The position numbers and the translations under genes are program-made. Of a stretch of DNA of 64,000 nucleotides, positions 22,870 through 34,649 are shown piece after piece. Numbering within the stretch: the first letter of the stretch is position 1; the number at the start of each line of letters is the position of its first letter. The stretch is from Pomphorhynchus laevis (lineage: Eukaryota > Acanthocephala > Palaeacanthocephala > Echinorhynchida > Pomphorhynchidae), in assembly GCA_012934845.2 (NCBI GenBank), contig WNNJ02003077.1, positions 1-64,000 of the forward strand, given 5' to 3'. Below the pieces are notes generated by a model. It searched no databases. It was not told the DNA's origin and was given only the letters and a program-made list of their open reading frames with translations.

Positions 22870-25800
22870 ACTTTATATTAATAGTAAATACCTAAATTAA
22901 CGATTCACTCAAAATTCAACATAATCTGATACTTTCAAAATCATATAGAAGTAATCTTTATCATGTGTTTTTCATTAAATCCTTAAATTCTACAATTTAT
23001 TATAGAAATTGATAATTAATTAGTAACTTTAAGCCATAACTTTAAAATTTTCAAGCAATCATTATTCATAACTTGAGTTTATAAATAAATATTAAACAAA
23101 AAATCATATTGATCACCTTAATGTACAATAAAGTAAATTAATTTCCTGCTCTTATATGTCAACAATATTTACAAACAGCTTCTTCTCAAGCTTTTATTTA
23201 GCATTTTCAAATAAATTTATTATCAGCTAATAATAAATTTTAAAGTATTTATTCAGAGTTTAAATTACTATATATTACAATTAATTATGACCATAAATAA
23301 TTATGAAATATTAAAATAATGAAATTATTAAGAATTATAAGTTGGTTAAATTTTATTTATTAATTTAGATTATTAAAAAATATGATTGTAAATTAAATTT
23401 CCATAAATTCACAATTAATCCATTAAAAATCTAGTTTATATGACTAAAATTTTAAATGTTTAATCATTATATTGATAGATTAGCAACCTAAGTATCGATC
23501 TTATCTGATGGTCACAGGTTAGAATTTTTAATTTCCGCATTTTCTGTTTTAGGATGCCTAGAACTAAAGAAACAGTTTGGAGTTTTTTATTTTTTATTTT
23601 TATTTAAATTAAATATGTTGTGAGTTTTTGTTTCTGATCAAAACAAAAACGTTTTTGTTTCTATTAAGAGTTTTATTGTGTAGGTAGACTCCATCAGGAA
23701 AACAATTTCCTGATGATGACCGGAGAAGTGGTTGAAAATTTGAACATTTAGAACTAAAAATAAATTTATGCAAATTTTATTTTGATTAGTTACAAACAGT
23801 CAAGTTCACATCCATCAATATAACTTTTGCTATTGTGTTATAAGAAAAAGTTTGCATACTAAAACAAAATGGTATTAAATGATTTTTATATGATTTTAAT
23901 GTAAATTGCAAACATACACAAGTACCGTTTTTGAATTTTCTAGTATTTTGAAAATATTTCTGACTTATAATCAACAGTAAACCCAATAGCTAAAGAGGAA
24001 TATTTAAATGTTTTGGTGTTAAAGCATTGAGATACACTTTAATAAAGATGATAGAGATACACTTTGATATATATTAGATATATATATCTATATATATAGA
24101 TATATATATTAGATATATATTAGATATATATCACTTTGATAATATCATTTTTTATGTCAGCGTTTAAAGCAAATCTACATCTTAATTTATAATGCCATAA
24201 ACACGAAGGATTGTTCAATAAGGATTGCTCAATAATGACCCAGACTGCTGAATTGAGAAGTATGGGTGATACATTATCAAAATCTAAATAGAAAAAGTGC
24301 TAAAATAGACAACAAATGCGTATACATGAAATATTGAACTCATATTGAGCAATCTCTGGGTGAGATTGCTCAATCATTGAGCAGTCTGGATGAGGATGCT
24401 TATCAAAAACAAAATAGAAGAAGTGCTTATTTAAATAGACACAACTAATACAAAAGAAAATTCAACATATTTAGATCACACGAAAATATATGATAAATCG
24501 AAAATATTTTGAAATTTAGGCACTCTCACAATATTCGATATTTGCCAACAAGAAATTGCTGGCAAATAAAAATTGCTGGCTCATTTTTAAAATTAAAAAT
24601 TAAATTTTTTTAACTAAAAATTTTAACAAAATAGTTTATTTGTATAATCACATTACAATATAATGAAATTGTGCATTTAAATTAGAACAATATTCTTTGA
24701 TTTAAATATCAAAGAATATTTATCATATTATTTTAATACGTATTAGAATAATACGATAATAATATTATTACCGTATTATTTTAATATTTACCCTATTATT
24801 TTATCGTCTTATTTTAATACGATAAATTAATTCTGTTTACCATATTTAATTTGATAATGAAATATTTGAAGAAATAAATAATAATTACTTTTTCTAATAT
24901 TTAGCGGCACAGGCTGGTAATTATCAAAGATTGTAATCATTAAATTTTAAATGTAAATTGCAAATTTATTGTTACATTACAATATTTAAAATATGTTCTA
25001 TGTATCGCGATAAACAACAAACACCTCTATCCAAATACCTCAACTTTAGGGTATTTAAAGCAACTTCAAAGTTGCTCCATAACTCAACTGATACAATTTT
25101 GTTGTCTTTTAACTCAAACCTTTATAACCTTCTTATTTGAAATAAAATAATTTGTCTTAAAGTTATCCAGCCAGTTTATTTTTAATTTCTTTTATGTATT
25201 TTTGTAATTTTATTTTAAAAAATAAAATTGTTATTTGTGATTTCGTAAACCGATTATTATTTTCATTATCTGTTATTGATATCTGGATATTTATTTTTGT
25301 GAATATTTGTTTAATATTCTTTAGCTAGCAACAATTATCATCTTTCGAAGAAATATGATGAAATTAAGATAGTTTACAAAAGTTGTGGTAAATTAGGTAT
25401 AATTTTGAATATCTTCGGTCTTTATAAAGATGATAGTAGTGTATCTAACATCTATTTATAATCTCAACATAAACTTATCGATTTGTTATTTAATTCTTTA
25501 ATTAAAATTGCACCACAAAGAGTGCAATTTGTTTCACAATATGTCAACCTGGATTTTGTCTTTCAATAACTCTAAACTTAATTTAAAAAAATAAATTTCT
25601 TTGTTAAAAAATAAAGAAACTAACTCCATACAAATCAGTGACGCTTGAAAATGAATACTTAAAATAACATTTCAAACATATTTTTTCCTTATAAATCGAT
25701 AATTTGAAGAATACTTGTAATTTACGTTAGCATATCACAAACAGAAGCTAGTAGAAGATACTCTGAGATGAAGAAAACAAAAACTAGTTATGCTTTCTGT

Positions 25801-26510
25801 AAAATATTTATTCTGCAACTTAAAATGATGATGCGATCCACATTTTTCTTGTATTTTTCTATAGTCAATTTTTCCTTAAACTCCAATTTTTGAATTATGA
25901 CGATCCAAGTTTGCATTTTATTGAACATGGTCCACCATTAATCATCACCGTTTACATATATTGATTATCTTGCTCTCTGAATGAGCACTTATATCTGGTA
26001 AATAATCATTTTGTTCAACAAGAAAGGTAGTAATTCTTATCATTATACAAATAATTTAGTCTGAAATTTTTATGTTATCGTCTTCATGAAACTTAAAAAT
26101 ATATAGAGAGAGTGAAAGCGGTAGGCACATTTTATAAATAGTAATGCTGGTATTTCGATAGTACCGGATTAGTATGTTTGGAAAGATAAGAATGTTTTTA
26201 ATTTTGAGATTTGAAATATATAGCGAAACTAAGACATTATTGGGAACGAAAGCAAAATCATAATAAAAAATAATTGCTATTTAAATCTAAAGCAAAAAAG
26301 TTGAATATTCATATAAGATTGAGATAAATTGAAATACTGAATTATTTAACAAAATTGTGTTACCGAATGCAATAAATTAATATAACATTTATATTAAAAT
26401 TTTCGTTAATCAAAATTCCTACAAAAGTATAACCTTTCTGATCTAGGGCATAAGTAGTGTTAATCAAGATTCATTCACAATAATAAAATCAATATTCATC
26501 AACAATTATA
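22870..26510. other. Gene-free A+T-rich stretch
   Basis: No gene was recognised. It holds an ATATAGAT palindromic microsatellite at about 24057-24140, a diverged direct repeat at about 24262-24312 and 24388-24445 (TTATCAAAA...AAATAGAA-AAGTGCT), and a hammerhead-like scrap at 23710 (CTGATGATGACCGG...GTTGAAAA). Confidence 0.45.
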
Positions 26511-26514
26511 AATC

Positions 26515-26765
26515 AGATCAGTTAACTGAATCTACGTGTTTACAAATAAAGATAAATAATAAATAATTATATAAGATTTTATACAATTTATATATTTGTA
26601 AAGTTAGAATTTTAAATAAAACTCAAGTTGTATCAGAATAAGAATTAGATGTCATCAGGAAAAACTGCTATGTTATCCGGTTTTGAACATATTCCTCGAC
26701 CCAACATAGCAGTGGGGCCAAATACATGCAAATGACACATTTGCCCTGATGGAATTTGATTATCT
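26515..26765 (-). repeat. Solo Naiad-type non-coding end
   Basis: Read on the minus strand it carries, in order, GGCCCCACTGCTATGTTGGG, TCCTGATGACATCTAATTCT, the A+T-rich tail and a CAGTTAACTGATC-like terminus. It corresponds to about 28680-28975 but in opposite orientation, and stands 250 bp upstream of the RT copy at 27.0 kb. Confidence 0.7.
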
Positions 26766-27018
26766 ACTATATCTCAAATACATAGAGTATATATAAAATT
26801 CAATAGATATTAATATATAATAAATATAATGGTTATCATTTTCAACAAATAAATATTCTAATTCGTCTATTGGATTTATTATGTTGATTAATCCTAAAAT
26901 TCATCAACGAATTGATCACTTGTTAAAGATAAATCATCTCTATCAGCTCACTTTAAAGTCAATTCACTTTAAATTTACTAAATTTACATTCAAGAATGTT
27001 TAAGTTTTTTAATGTAAA

Positions 27019-28613
27019 AGTCTTAGTTTTGATAAAATAAATGAACATATATGTACCCATAATCTAGAATTAATTGAAAATTGTGAATTAAGAAAGCTGA
27101 TATCAAAAGGGTATAAATATAGATTAAATAATAACAACGACAAAAATAAAATTTACAATTCGTTATATAATAACTTAAATGATTACTTTAGTAAGCTGAT
27201 TAATAGTGAAAGCTCGAATATATCTAAGATAAACATTTGGAAAACTAAGATAAAATTAATAAAGATATGTATAAAGAACTTACTAAATTAAAGGATAACT
27301 ATATAATAACAACTATTGATAAAGCTAGTAATAACTTTGTCTTCATATGCAAAAGGCTTTATTATGATATACTAATGAAAGATGTTAATTCTAATGATTT
27401 AAATGTAAATCCAACATATGAACGTAGTGAGTTGAGTTTAGAAACAATTATTACAAGTCACTCTTCTATAATGGATAAAAAGGGTATAAAGGTTGAATTA
27501 GATAATAAAACTATACCTATATTATATTGGAAACCCAAATCACATAAAAATCCAATAAAACTTAGGTTCATATGTAGTGCGTTTAAATGTACATTAAAAC
27601 CACTTTCGGTTTATATGAATAAAATACTTAAAGTAATTAAAGCACACTTTAAAAAATATTGCAAGGTAATCGAAATTAATACTGGTATAAAACACTATTT
27701 CAGTATTAATTCTACAAAAGAATTTTTAGAACAGACAAAAGGAAAAAAATTTCAAAATATAAATACATACGATTTTAGTATGTTTTATACAAATCTAGAT
27801 TTAATAGATATTAAAGAAGCGTTAGTAAAATTAATTAATCTTATATTCGGAAAAATATATACAAATATGTGTTATAACTATAACGCATATCTAACAAAAA
27901 TTTGACCATCAAGTAAATATAAATATATGGATAAAATTGAATTAATAGAATCCTTAAATATTTTGATAAATCAAAATTATTTAAAAGTATGGACATCTAT
28001 ATTTAGACAAGTAAAAGGTAATCAAATGGGTGGTAATAGTAGCCCAATTATAGCTGACTTGTTTTTAAGCTTTATAGAATATGAATTTGTTCATAACTGT
28101 GTAAAAACTAAATCTAAACAATATAAATATATGAAATATATGTTTCGATACATTGATGATATATGTGTATTTAATTCTAATAATTTTTATTCAATTAGTG
28201 AGCACATTTATCCAGAAAGCCTTATTCTTAACAAAACCAATATTAATGATAAAGAAGGTGTATATCTAGATATGAACATTAAATTAACATTAACTAAAAC
28301 TACTATTAATTTATATCGTAAAGATGACATATTTAAATTTACAAGAAACATATTTTTGCATGAGCATTCATGCATACCATATAATATAAAATATAATACA
28401 TTAAATAATGAAATTTTAAGAATTGCAACAATATGTAATGATATTGGCTTTCTTCAAAATCATTTAAATAATTTAATAGATACATATTTTAAACTAGGTT
28501 ACTATAAAAATAACATCAAGCAGAAAATAGTAAAATATATAAATCAACACAATAATATAAAGAATAAATTTAAACTCTTAAGTGGCAAATTTTTATGGAT
28601 GGATAATAAATAA
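27019..28613 (+). mobile_element. Naiad-type Penelope-like RT, copy 1 (5'-truncated)
   Basis: Coding sequence starts abruptly at about 27019 (KSLSFDKINEHICTHN) and runs to the stop at 28613. Visible motifs are DKASNNFVFICK near 27318, LYWKPKSHKNP near 27520, the FDFS/YTNL strand near 27770-27800, GNQMGGNSSPIIADLFL near 28018, the catalytic FRYIDDICVF near 28145, and a tail ending LSGKFLWMDNK. It is the RT of a Penelope-like element, which primes reverse transcription at chromosome breaks or ends. Compared with copy 2 it has an internal deletion of about 60 bp near 27240 and an in-frame TGA between the two halves, so it is not functional as it stands. No GIY-YIG domain follows the RT. Confidence 0.85.
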
Positions 28614-28975
28614 TATACTTTGTATTAGAATAAGATACTAAATAGTTTTATCAGAGGAAATACGTCCTTACCACGTATTTGGCCCCGCTGCTACGTTGGG
28701 TAGAGGAGATAGGGGCCGAAACTTGATAGCATAGCAGTTCCTCCTGATGACCTCTAATTCTTATTCTGATACAACGTCTGTTATTTATTAGTCAATTCAT
28801 AAAAATGACGTTTATTTTAAATTTCAATTTTTATTTTAACTTGATTTAAATTATAGAAAATCTAAAAACAATTATTAATTTTATTATTTAATTATTAAAT
28901 TTTGATTTAGCATTATTATGTTTTGTTTATTTTATAATTATATTAAATACGTAGACTCAGTTAGCTGATTTATTT
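28614..28975 (+). repeat. Non-coding tail of Naiad-type copy 1
   Basis: It follows the RT stop: TTTGTATTAGAATAAGATAC, then a GGCCCC...GGGGCC hairpin followed by GAAAC, then CCTCCTGATGACCTCTAATT, TTATTTATTAGTCAATTCAT, an A+T-rich stretch, and TAGACTCAGTTAGCTGA at the end. Solo copies of this block occur throughout the window. Confidence 0.8.
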
Positions 28976-29492
28976 AAAGATGAACTTTTCATGTAAAGTA
29001 TACACGTCTGATGTGAAACTTTGTGATTGTAAGAATTGTAATCTCACAATTAATTACATCCATTTGCAAACTATTATTTTACCCCATTGTTATATGCATT
29101 AAAATATCTTGTTATGAATGAAGTTGTTTAATCATATAAAAACTAAAGAAAATATTCAAGAAATTATTATTTTTTATTAAAAATTGAATTAAAAATTCGT
29201 GACAAAAAAATCGTTTATTCGGAATAAACCATAAACCAAACATTTAATTAAAACTTAAGATTATCCTAATTTATGCACATTTAAAATATTGCATAATGTC
29301 TTTAAATTTGATTTTGACTATTAGTTTATATATTTTACAATTTTTACTTAAAATAGCATATCGTATTAATTTATTTTTGAGAAATTATTATTCTTTATTC
29401 TTTATTTATTTTTGTTTGCACTTCATTCAATATGTCTCTATTCTCAAATCACACATTTTATCACATTAGCTCTTTAACAAATAGCACATTAC

Positions 29493-29735
29493 TTAGTTTT
29501 CCCTCTTAACTGATCCAATTTCTTTCGATTCAATTCTAAAAATTATTTTTGTTTTTCTCGATATTATATTTTTTGTTTTGGCACTGGCATATCCAGAAAT
29601 GATGAAGCGTTTAATTTTAGAAAACGTTTTGATTTCACTTGTAGCATAGCAATTTTCTGACAATGAGCCCAGATGCATTTAAAAATACGATCATGATATG
29701 TTGCTTTGTATGGGTTCTTATGAATTTTGGCATAT
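29493..29735 (-). other. Exon-like open stretch, present in both inverted arms
   Basis: Two overlapping minus-strand frames are open. One is a 61-codon frame from ATG at 29678. The other starts after an ATAAG acceptor-like site near 29730 and reads YHDRIFKCIWAHCQKIA to a stop. Only one can be real and I recognise neither. An identical copy is at 48940-49182 on the plus strand. Confidence 0.2.
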
Positions 29736-30641
29736 AATGTTGAATAGTAGTATATATCATAATCCGATCAATTGTCTACAGTAAATTTATCATAAAAGAT
29801 GTAAAGTTATTTACATTGACAGAATATATTGTAGCTATTCGGTTTATCTGCAAATGTCCAGTTTATACTACATTTGTGTATCATTTATGTAGCATGCCCA
29901 TATTTACCGACTTGTTCATTATTTTAATAATGAACGAAACAGCACATGTAGGTTATTGCAGACACTGAGTTGCTATGATCATAGTTAAACTGTAAGCATA
30001 AGGCAATTCCGGAATATATTTCTTTTAATAAATAACAGGTTTTGAAAACATATATTTTTGGAGGAACATTTTTGAATATTAAATTCGAGTTTAATTGTAA
30101 AACTTAAATATATCCATATATTTCATATATTCTATAGAGCAAGGTATCCTCCGTAATTCTGCTAGTCAATAACAACAGTTAACATCAAAAGAATATTTTC
30201 AACTGACAAATTAAAAATTAAATTATTGTCAACCACTCCAACTAACGCACTAAGCTTTATGATCAATGCTATTAATTATTATATTAATAATTATTATAAA
30301 TATAATAATTATTGCATGACGCAATAATTATAAATTATGTAATATTCATATTTAAAAAAAGGGTTTTGGACTTAACAAATCTACTTGTTGATTGGCGATC
30401 ATACTCTTCGAAGAGTATCTTCATTTCGCTCGAATTTACTGTCTCGAAATATAATACTTAAAATATATGTAGTGTATATTTTAACAGCATTTTAATAAAT
30501 ATTTTATATCAACAAATATTTAAGTTTTTTTATATCAATAAAAAACTTTTTTATATAAGTTTTTCATATTAACCCATTTTTAAAGATTTGTGCAAGTACG
30601 ATTTACTTAGAAACAATTATTCTAGTAATCATGAGTCAGAA

Positions 30642-30642
<1 letters not shown>

Positions 30643-30706
<64 letters not shown>
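30643..30706. repeat. (TA)n microsatellite
   Basis: About 30 TA units. The matching tract of the right arm is at about 47965-48030. Confidence 0.95.
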
Positions 30707-30709
<3 letters not shown>

Positions 30710-30980
30710 TGATAATATCATTACATGATTTAGTAATTCGTAAGATCTAATTTCTAGCATGTTTGAAAACATCCAGCAAATAACGTTTATTCAAGTATAT
30801 ACATAGTGCAAACATATGATATGATTTTGTGGATCGATTATTGCCATGTTTAGGAGGAGATTGATGTTGTATATTCATATATGCTATTTACGACATTTGC
30901 AAACTTATAATAGATTTATTGAGAATAAGACTGTTCGAATAAATATACTGATTTGTTTACCGAATGTATTTTAGGTAAGA

Positions 30981-31166
30981 ATGAACGTTATTAAAGCGAT
31001 GTCTACAGTAGTTTTCTTTTTTGCAACAATGGTAGTAAAGAATGAAAACTTAATTGAAAACAATTCATTGTGTAACATGGAGTTAGTTTGCCCTACAAGT
31101 GGGTATCTGCCATATCTTTTATATAGTGATTATAAAATTTGCAAGTATATAATCGATTTATTTTAA
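30981..31166 (+). CDS. Small open frame with a signal-peptide-like start
   Basis: 61 codons starting shortly after an acceptor-like ATTTTAG. The first 20 residues (MNVIKAMSTVVFFFATMVV) are hydrophobic and resemble a signal peptide, and two cysteines follow (SLCNMELVC). An identical copy is at 47684-47499 on the minus strand. No family is recognised. Chance openness in this A+T-rich DNA cannot be excluded. Confidence 0.25.
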   Translation: MNVIKAMSTVVFFFATMVVKNENLIENNSLCNMELVCPTSGYLPYLLYSDYKICKYIIDLF

Positions 31167-31499
31167 AGGACCAATTCATTCTCTTACAAATTATTAATTG
31201 AAAAGATTTTAAAAAATTAACAATTTAAAGCCATTAAATATTTTCATTAATATTTATTTACAATTTAATAACCAAAATAACTAGCATTCTGTAAGTGTTA
31301 TTTAGCAAATAACACATTTAAAAACAACATTATAACAATTAATCTAAATTTTTTATCAAACAATTGATCATAATTGACATGATAAAAAGGGCATCTGCAA
31401 CTAAACGACACCTTGAGACATTGCTACTGAAAATTTATACAAAATTATAAAAATTACAAATAATTAAGTAATAGTTGCATATAAGCAACTAAAATCGAA

Positions 31500-31870
31500 T
31501 TTTAATCCTTTCATAAAATAATAGTTTTAAAAAATCTTATCTAATTAATGTAAGAATTGCTTACATTATTAATCATTAATTAATCTGAAATTAAATTTTG
31601 ATCATTTCATAAAAATTGAGGTTTCAAAGATTCTCACCTAATTAAGGTAATAATTAAATAAATTTTTATCATAAAGGAATTAATAAATTAAAAATGTAGC
31701 TATAAAAATTAAGTTTAAAAAATCTTATCTAATTAACGTAAAAGCGTCTGAAATTGAATTTTTATCATTTTATAAAAGTTGAGGTTTTTAATATTTTTAC
31801 CGAATTTAGGTAAGAATTAAATATTTTTTCATAAATCAATTAATAAATTTTAATAAAAAATACTTATAAA
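31500..31870. repeat. Diverged tandem repeat, about 180-bp unit
   Basis: TTTAAAAAATCTTATCTAAT followed by a TCTGAAATT-AATTTT--TCAT block recurs at about 31530, 31707 and, weaker, further on. The inner edge of the large inverted duplication falls within this array. From 31870 to 32550 I see only A+T-rich DNA. Confidence 0.6.
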
Positions 31871-32555
31871 AATTACAAAATTATAAATTTTACAATTATC
31901 TTAATGTCATTAATACTGATTTCTTGTCAAAGTCAGTTTTAATTTTTAACTTCTATTTTATAAAGAAATTGAATGCTGCTTACGTATTGTCATTTAAGGC
32001 GAACAGTTTTAAATAATTATGATATTTTTAAAATAAAACACTAAATAATTGGTAATTAGTTTGAAATTGCGATTGTCGGTATATATATGCACAACTTAAT
32101 TATAATATAAAAATAAAGGTGATGATATATTTTTCAGTAATTCTTTATTATTTGAAAAAATTAAAAGCTTCTTCATTTATTGATTTAGGCAACTGAAATT
32201 TTGCACACTAGATGATTTGATGTAATTTTATTTAAATTTTATTTCGCATGAATTCACACAGCGAAAGTTATAAAATTTAAAATTAATTCATAATTTTTAC
32301 ACACATTATTTTGCCAAAAATCGATATTTTGAAACTCATATATATTCGTACTAACACATTTTTCCTGCATTTTGATTTTAAATATCCTTACGAAGACCTT
32401 ATTGGTCAAAGCATTGAAAAACTGTAATCGATTGTCTGTGTTTATTAAATTATAAATATATATAAATTTCATTTTTAAAATTAATTAATATGTAAAAATA
32501 TATGATGTATATATTTATATATTTTGTTTTTATATTTTTTATTCAATTAATTTTT

Positions 32556-33055
32556 ATTGACGTTTTAGCTACTAGCCTTGTTCACAATTTATTTGAGGCA
32601 CGCACTCAGGTCATTTCGCAAGGTTTGCCTTTACATGGTGTCATGTAAAGGCGCGTTATGTATATATACACAAGGTAACACAGGCAAACGAAAAGACCAG
32701 TGGATATTTCATTCTACTGATGAATCTTCCCTATATATAATCGTAGATGTTGCCAAAAACCGGAGTTCGATTACATGCAAAGCATGTAATCTTAATTATA
32801 ATTTGCGGAGATGCCTTTAAAATATATCACAAGACAGCCGAAACGACTGACGGTAGTTCACCCTACTGATGAGTGCTGCCGGCTACCATCAGTATGTCTA
32901 GAAGTGATAAGAAAGTCTGCTCTGAATGTAATCGAACTCTGGTTTTTGGCAACATCTACGATTATGAAACTGAAGCTTATAAGCTCCCGGAGCACATTGT
33001 GATAATTCAACTTTATTAATTGCCGTACGAAAGCGCTTGTAGAATTGTGTTTATC
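32556..33055 (+). repeat. Inverted-repeat element with hammerhead-like boxes in permuted order
   Basis: 32739-32778 and 32923-32964 form a 40-bp inverted repeat (ATCGTAGATGTTGCCAAAAA and its complement). Between them lie TATCAC, CCGAAACGACTGACGGTAG, CTGATGAG at 32866, GGCTACCATCAGT and GTGATA. TGACGGTAG pairs with CTACCATCA, and TATCAC pairs with GTGATA; both stems are kept in the related copy at 17.85 kb (TGATGGTAG there). At 32556-32600 and again, in the same orientation, at 33479-33530 is a second motif (GCTACTAGCCTTGTTCA), whose complement reads as stem II plus GAAACGTC. Confidence 0.7.
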
Positions 33056-33219
33056 TACTGTTACAAGTTCTCATTTGGCTGCAAATGGTGTTTAATACGT
33101 TTAGCTTTCTCTCGGCTCAAAACTAAATAAATAAAGATTTTCTTAAAAATAATAATACATGGGATAATGAGTTTTCAGTTAAAGAAAAATAAAATTAAAA
33201 TATGACGGAAATCTTCTTA

Positions 33220-33405
33220 AGTCCTCAATCTTTATGGCATCAGGTCCAGTGGGATCTAAGCCCTCCAGCCAATCCAACACGCCGCCTTTTGACTAAACTA
33301 CCCGAGGTCTTTTATCCCTTCCCCGAAGAGTCCAATCGAGGCGGACTATGCTGGGTAATCGAGAGACGAAGCAAAACTGCATATTTTGTGCATGTGTCAG
33401 ACAAG
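33220..33405 (-). mobile_element. 5'-truncated copy of the 3' end of the LINE at 56.3-60 kb
   Basis: The reverse complement matches 59880-60017: AGTCCGCCT-GA-TGGACTCT, then GGCGGCG-G-TGG, then TTAGATCCCACTGGACCTGA. The coding tail reads VRLDWTLR, as in the longer copy. Only the last 170 bp or so is present. Confidence 0.75.
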
Positions 33406-33418
33406 TTGTAGGTTTTTA

Positions 33419-33510
33419 CTGATGATGAGCTTAAATAAACCTGAAACGGTCAAAACAATAGAAAAAAATAATTTTTGGTGACGTTTCGGCTACTAGCCTT
33501 GTTCATAATT
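33419..33510. ncRNA. Two hammerhead-like remnants on opposite strands
   Basis: Plus strand: CTGATGATGAGC at 33419, then CTGAAACGGTC at 33441. Minus strand, 33505-33479: ATGAAC, AAGGCTAGTAGCC (a stem-loop), GAAACGTCAC. Both keep the GAAAC box and a GTC triplet, but have weak or missing stems. Confidence 0.3.
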
Positions 33511-33718
33511 TAGTTGATGCACGCACATAAAATTATTACAAAAAAGCAAAGCTCTTTGAATTCCTATAAAGCGTATGACGTAATAAATACGAAATAATTC
33601 AGGGCGAATTTCGATATATTTTCTTTAGATTATAGTCTTGTGAATTTAACATTATGTTAATAATGTTAAGTTATTAATAATTTAATCTTAAATCATGTAA
33701 CCTTCTATCAAATCATGT

Positions 33719-33836
33719 CATCAGACAGCAACTGGAAAACTATTTCGACTATTAACAAATTACTAAAACCTTTATCAGAAACAATTCTATCATATATCAA
33801 TAACATGAAAGAATTGATAAATAAATTAGAAAACGT
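33719..33836 (+). other. Possible upstream exon of the C1q gene
   Basis: An acceptor-like CATCAG precedes an open frame rich in heptad-like leucine and isoleucine (LLKPLSETILSYINNMKELI) that ends at a GTAAAA donor. A coiled-coil before a collagen/C1q module would be usual, but its phase (0) does not fit the exon at 34650 directly, so another exon or another gene would be needed. Confidence 0.3.
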
Positions 33837-34649
33837 AAAAACGGTGGAATGATATTGAGCTAACACAGATATACCGCATGACAAAGCCATTTAGCCAATT
33901 CTGCATATTTTGAATTATGAATTGTGGCAACAAAATAAAAATCAATATAAAAGATAATCAAACAACTCTATACACCTTGGTAATAGGTTCTTTCGAATTA
34001 TTTACATTATTTAATCATTTATTTAGAAATAAATGAAAGAATCCATTAAAGGATCATTAGCACCGATTCTATGATCTTATGATCACATTAGTGATAGATA
34101 TTAAAAGAAAGAATGCTATAAATGCATATCAGAAAACGTAGTTTTAGAAATTCATTGCAGTGAAAGTTGCATATATTGAAGAATTTCTAGCTGTACTAGA
34201 TGTTAGCCTAATCGGTAATGCGTAGACCTACCTATCGGAAAACTCGAATCTGAAAGTGCAAAAAGTGTTCAAAAGGAAACTACAGCGGTACACATCCTTC
34301 TGATGAATCCGGGTGTACCGTTGAACGGTAGTAGCGGACTAAACAATACCAATATGCCAGGCTAAAATCTGGCATGTGAGTCAATGTGTATGTAATTTGA
34401 AGTAATGAAGGAGTGATACCGTAGCTGGTTTATGTTACGAAATCACCTTGTGTGGTCTAGCAAACATGATTAATAAATAAGAATTCATCAAAAGATCACC
34501 AGCAACGTATCAATGCTCTCCTATCACATCAGTGATAAATATAAAAATCTTTAGAGGATCTTAGATGAGAGTTATTCCAACGCTTTCATACATAAAACGT
34601 AAATTATTGAATTAAAACTTAATGATAATAAAATTATTTATAAATTCAG

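Larger units (their letters stand above)
27019..31705 (+). repeat. Left arm of a large inverted duplication
   Basis: About 4.5 kb, from the RT of copy 1 through 3 kb of flank, recurs in reverse at 46960-51480. Both arms contain the same 61-codon frames (29678-29493 here, 49182-48997 in the other arm; and 30981-31166 here, 47684-47499 there), and the same TA microsatellite (30643-30706 and about 47965-48030). The inner edges are at 31705 and 46960 (TTAAAAATGTAGCTATAA); beyond them the sequences differ. Confidence 0.9.

Noticed and set aside
27897-27930. In-frame TGA in Naiad-type copy 1 as a selenocysteine codon
   Set aside because: Some Naiad elements are reported to use selenocysteine, but the sister copy at 50.8 kb has a lysine codon there, and no SECIS-like element was recognised. 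A simple stop is more likely.
34270-34360. CTGATGAATCC...GTTGAACGG as a hammerhead
   Set aside because: The GAAAC box is broken and the paired segment (GGTACAC/GTGTACC) does not correspond to a hammerhead stem; kept only as a possible remnant.
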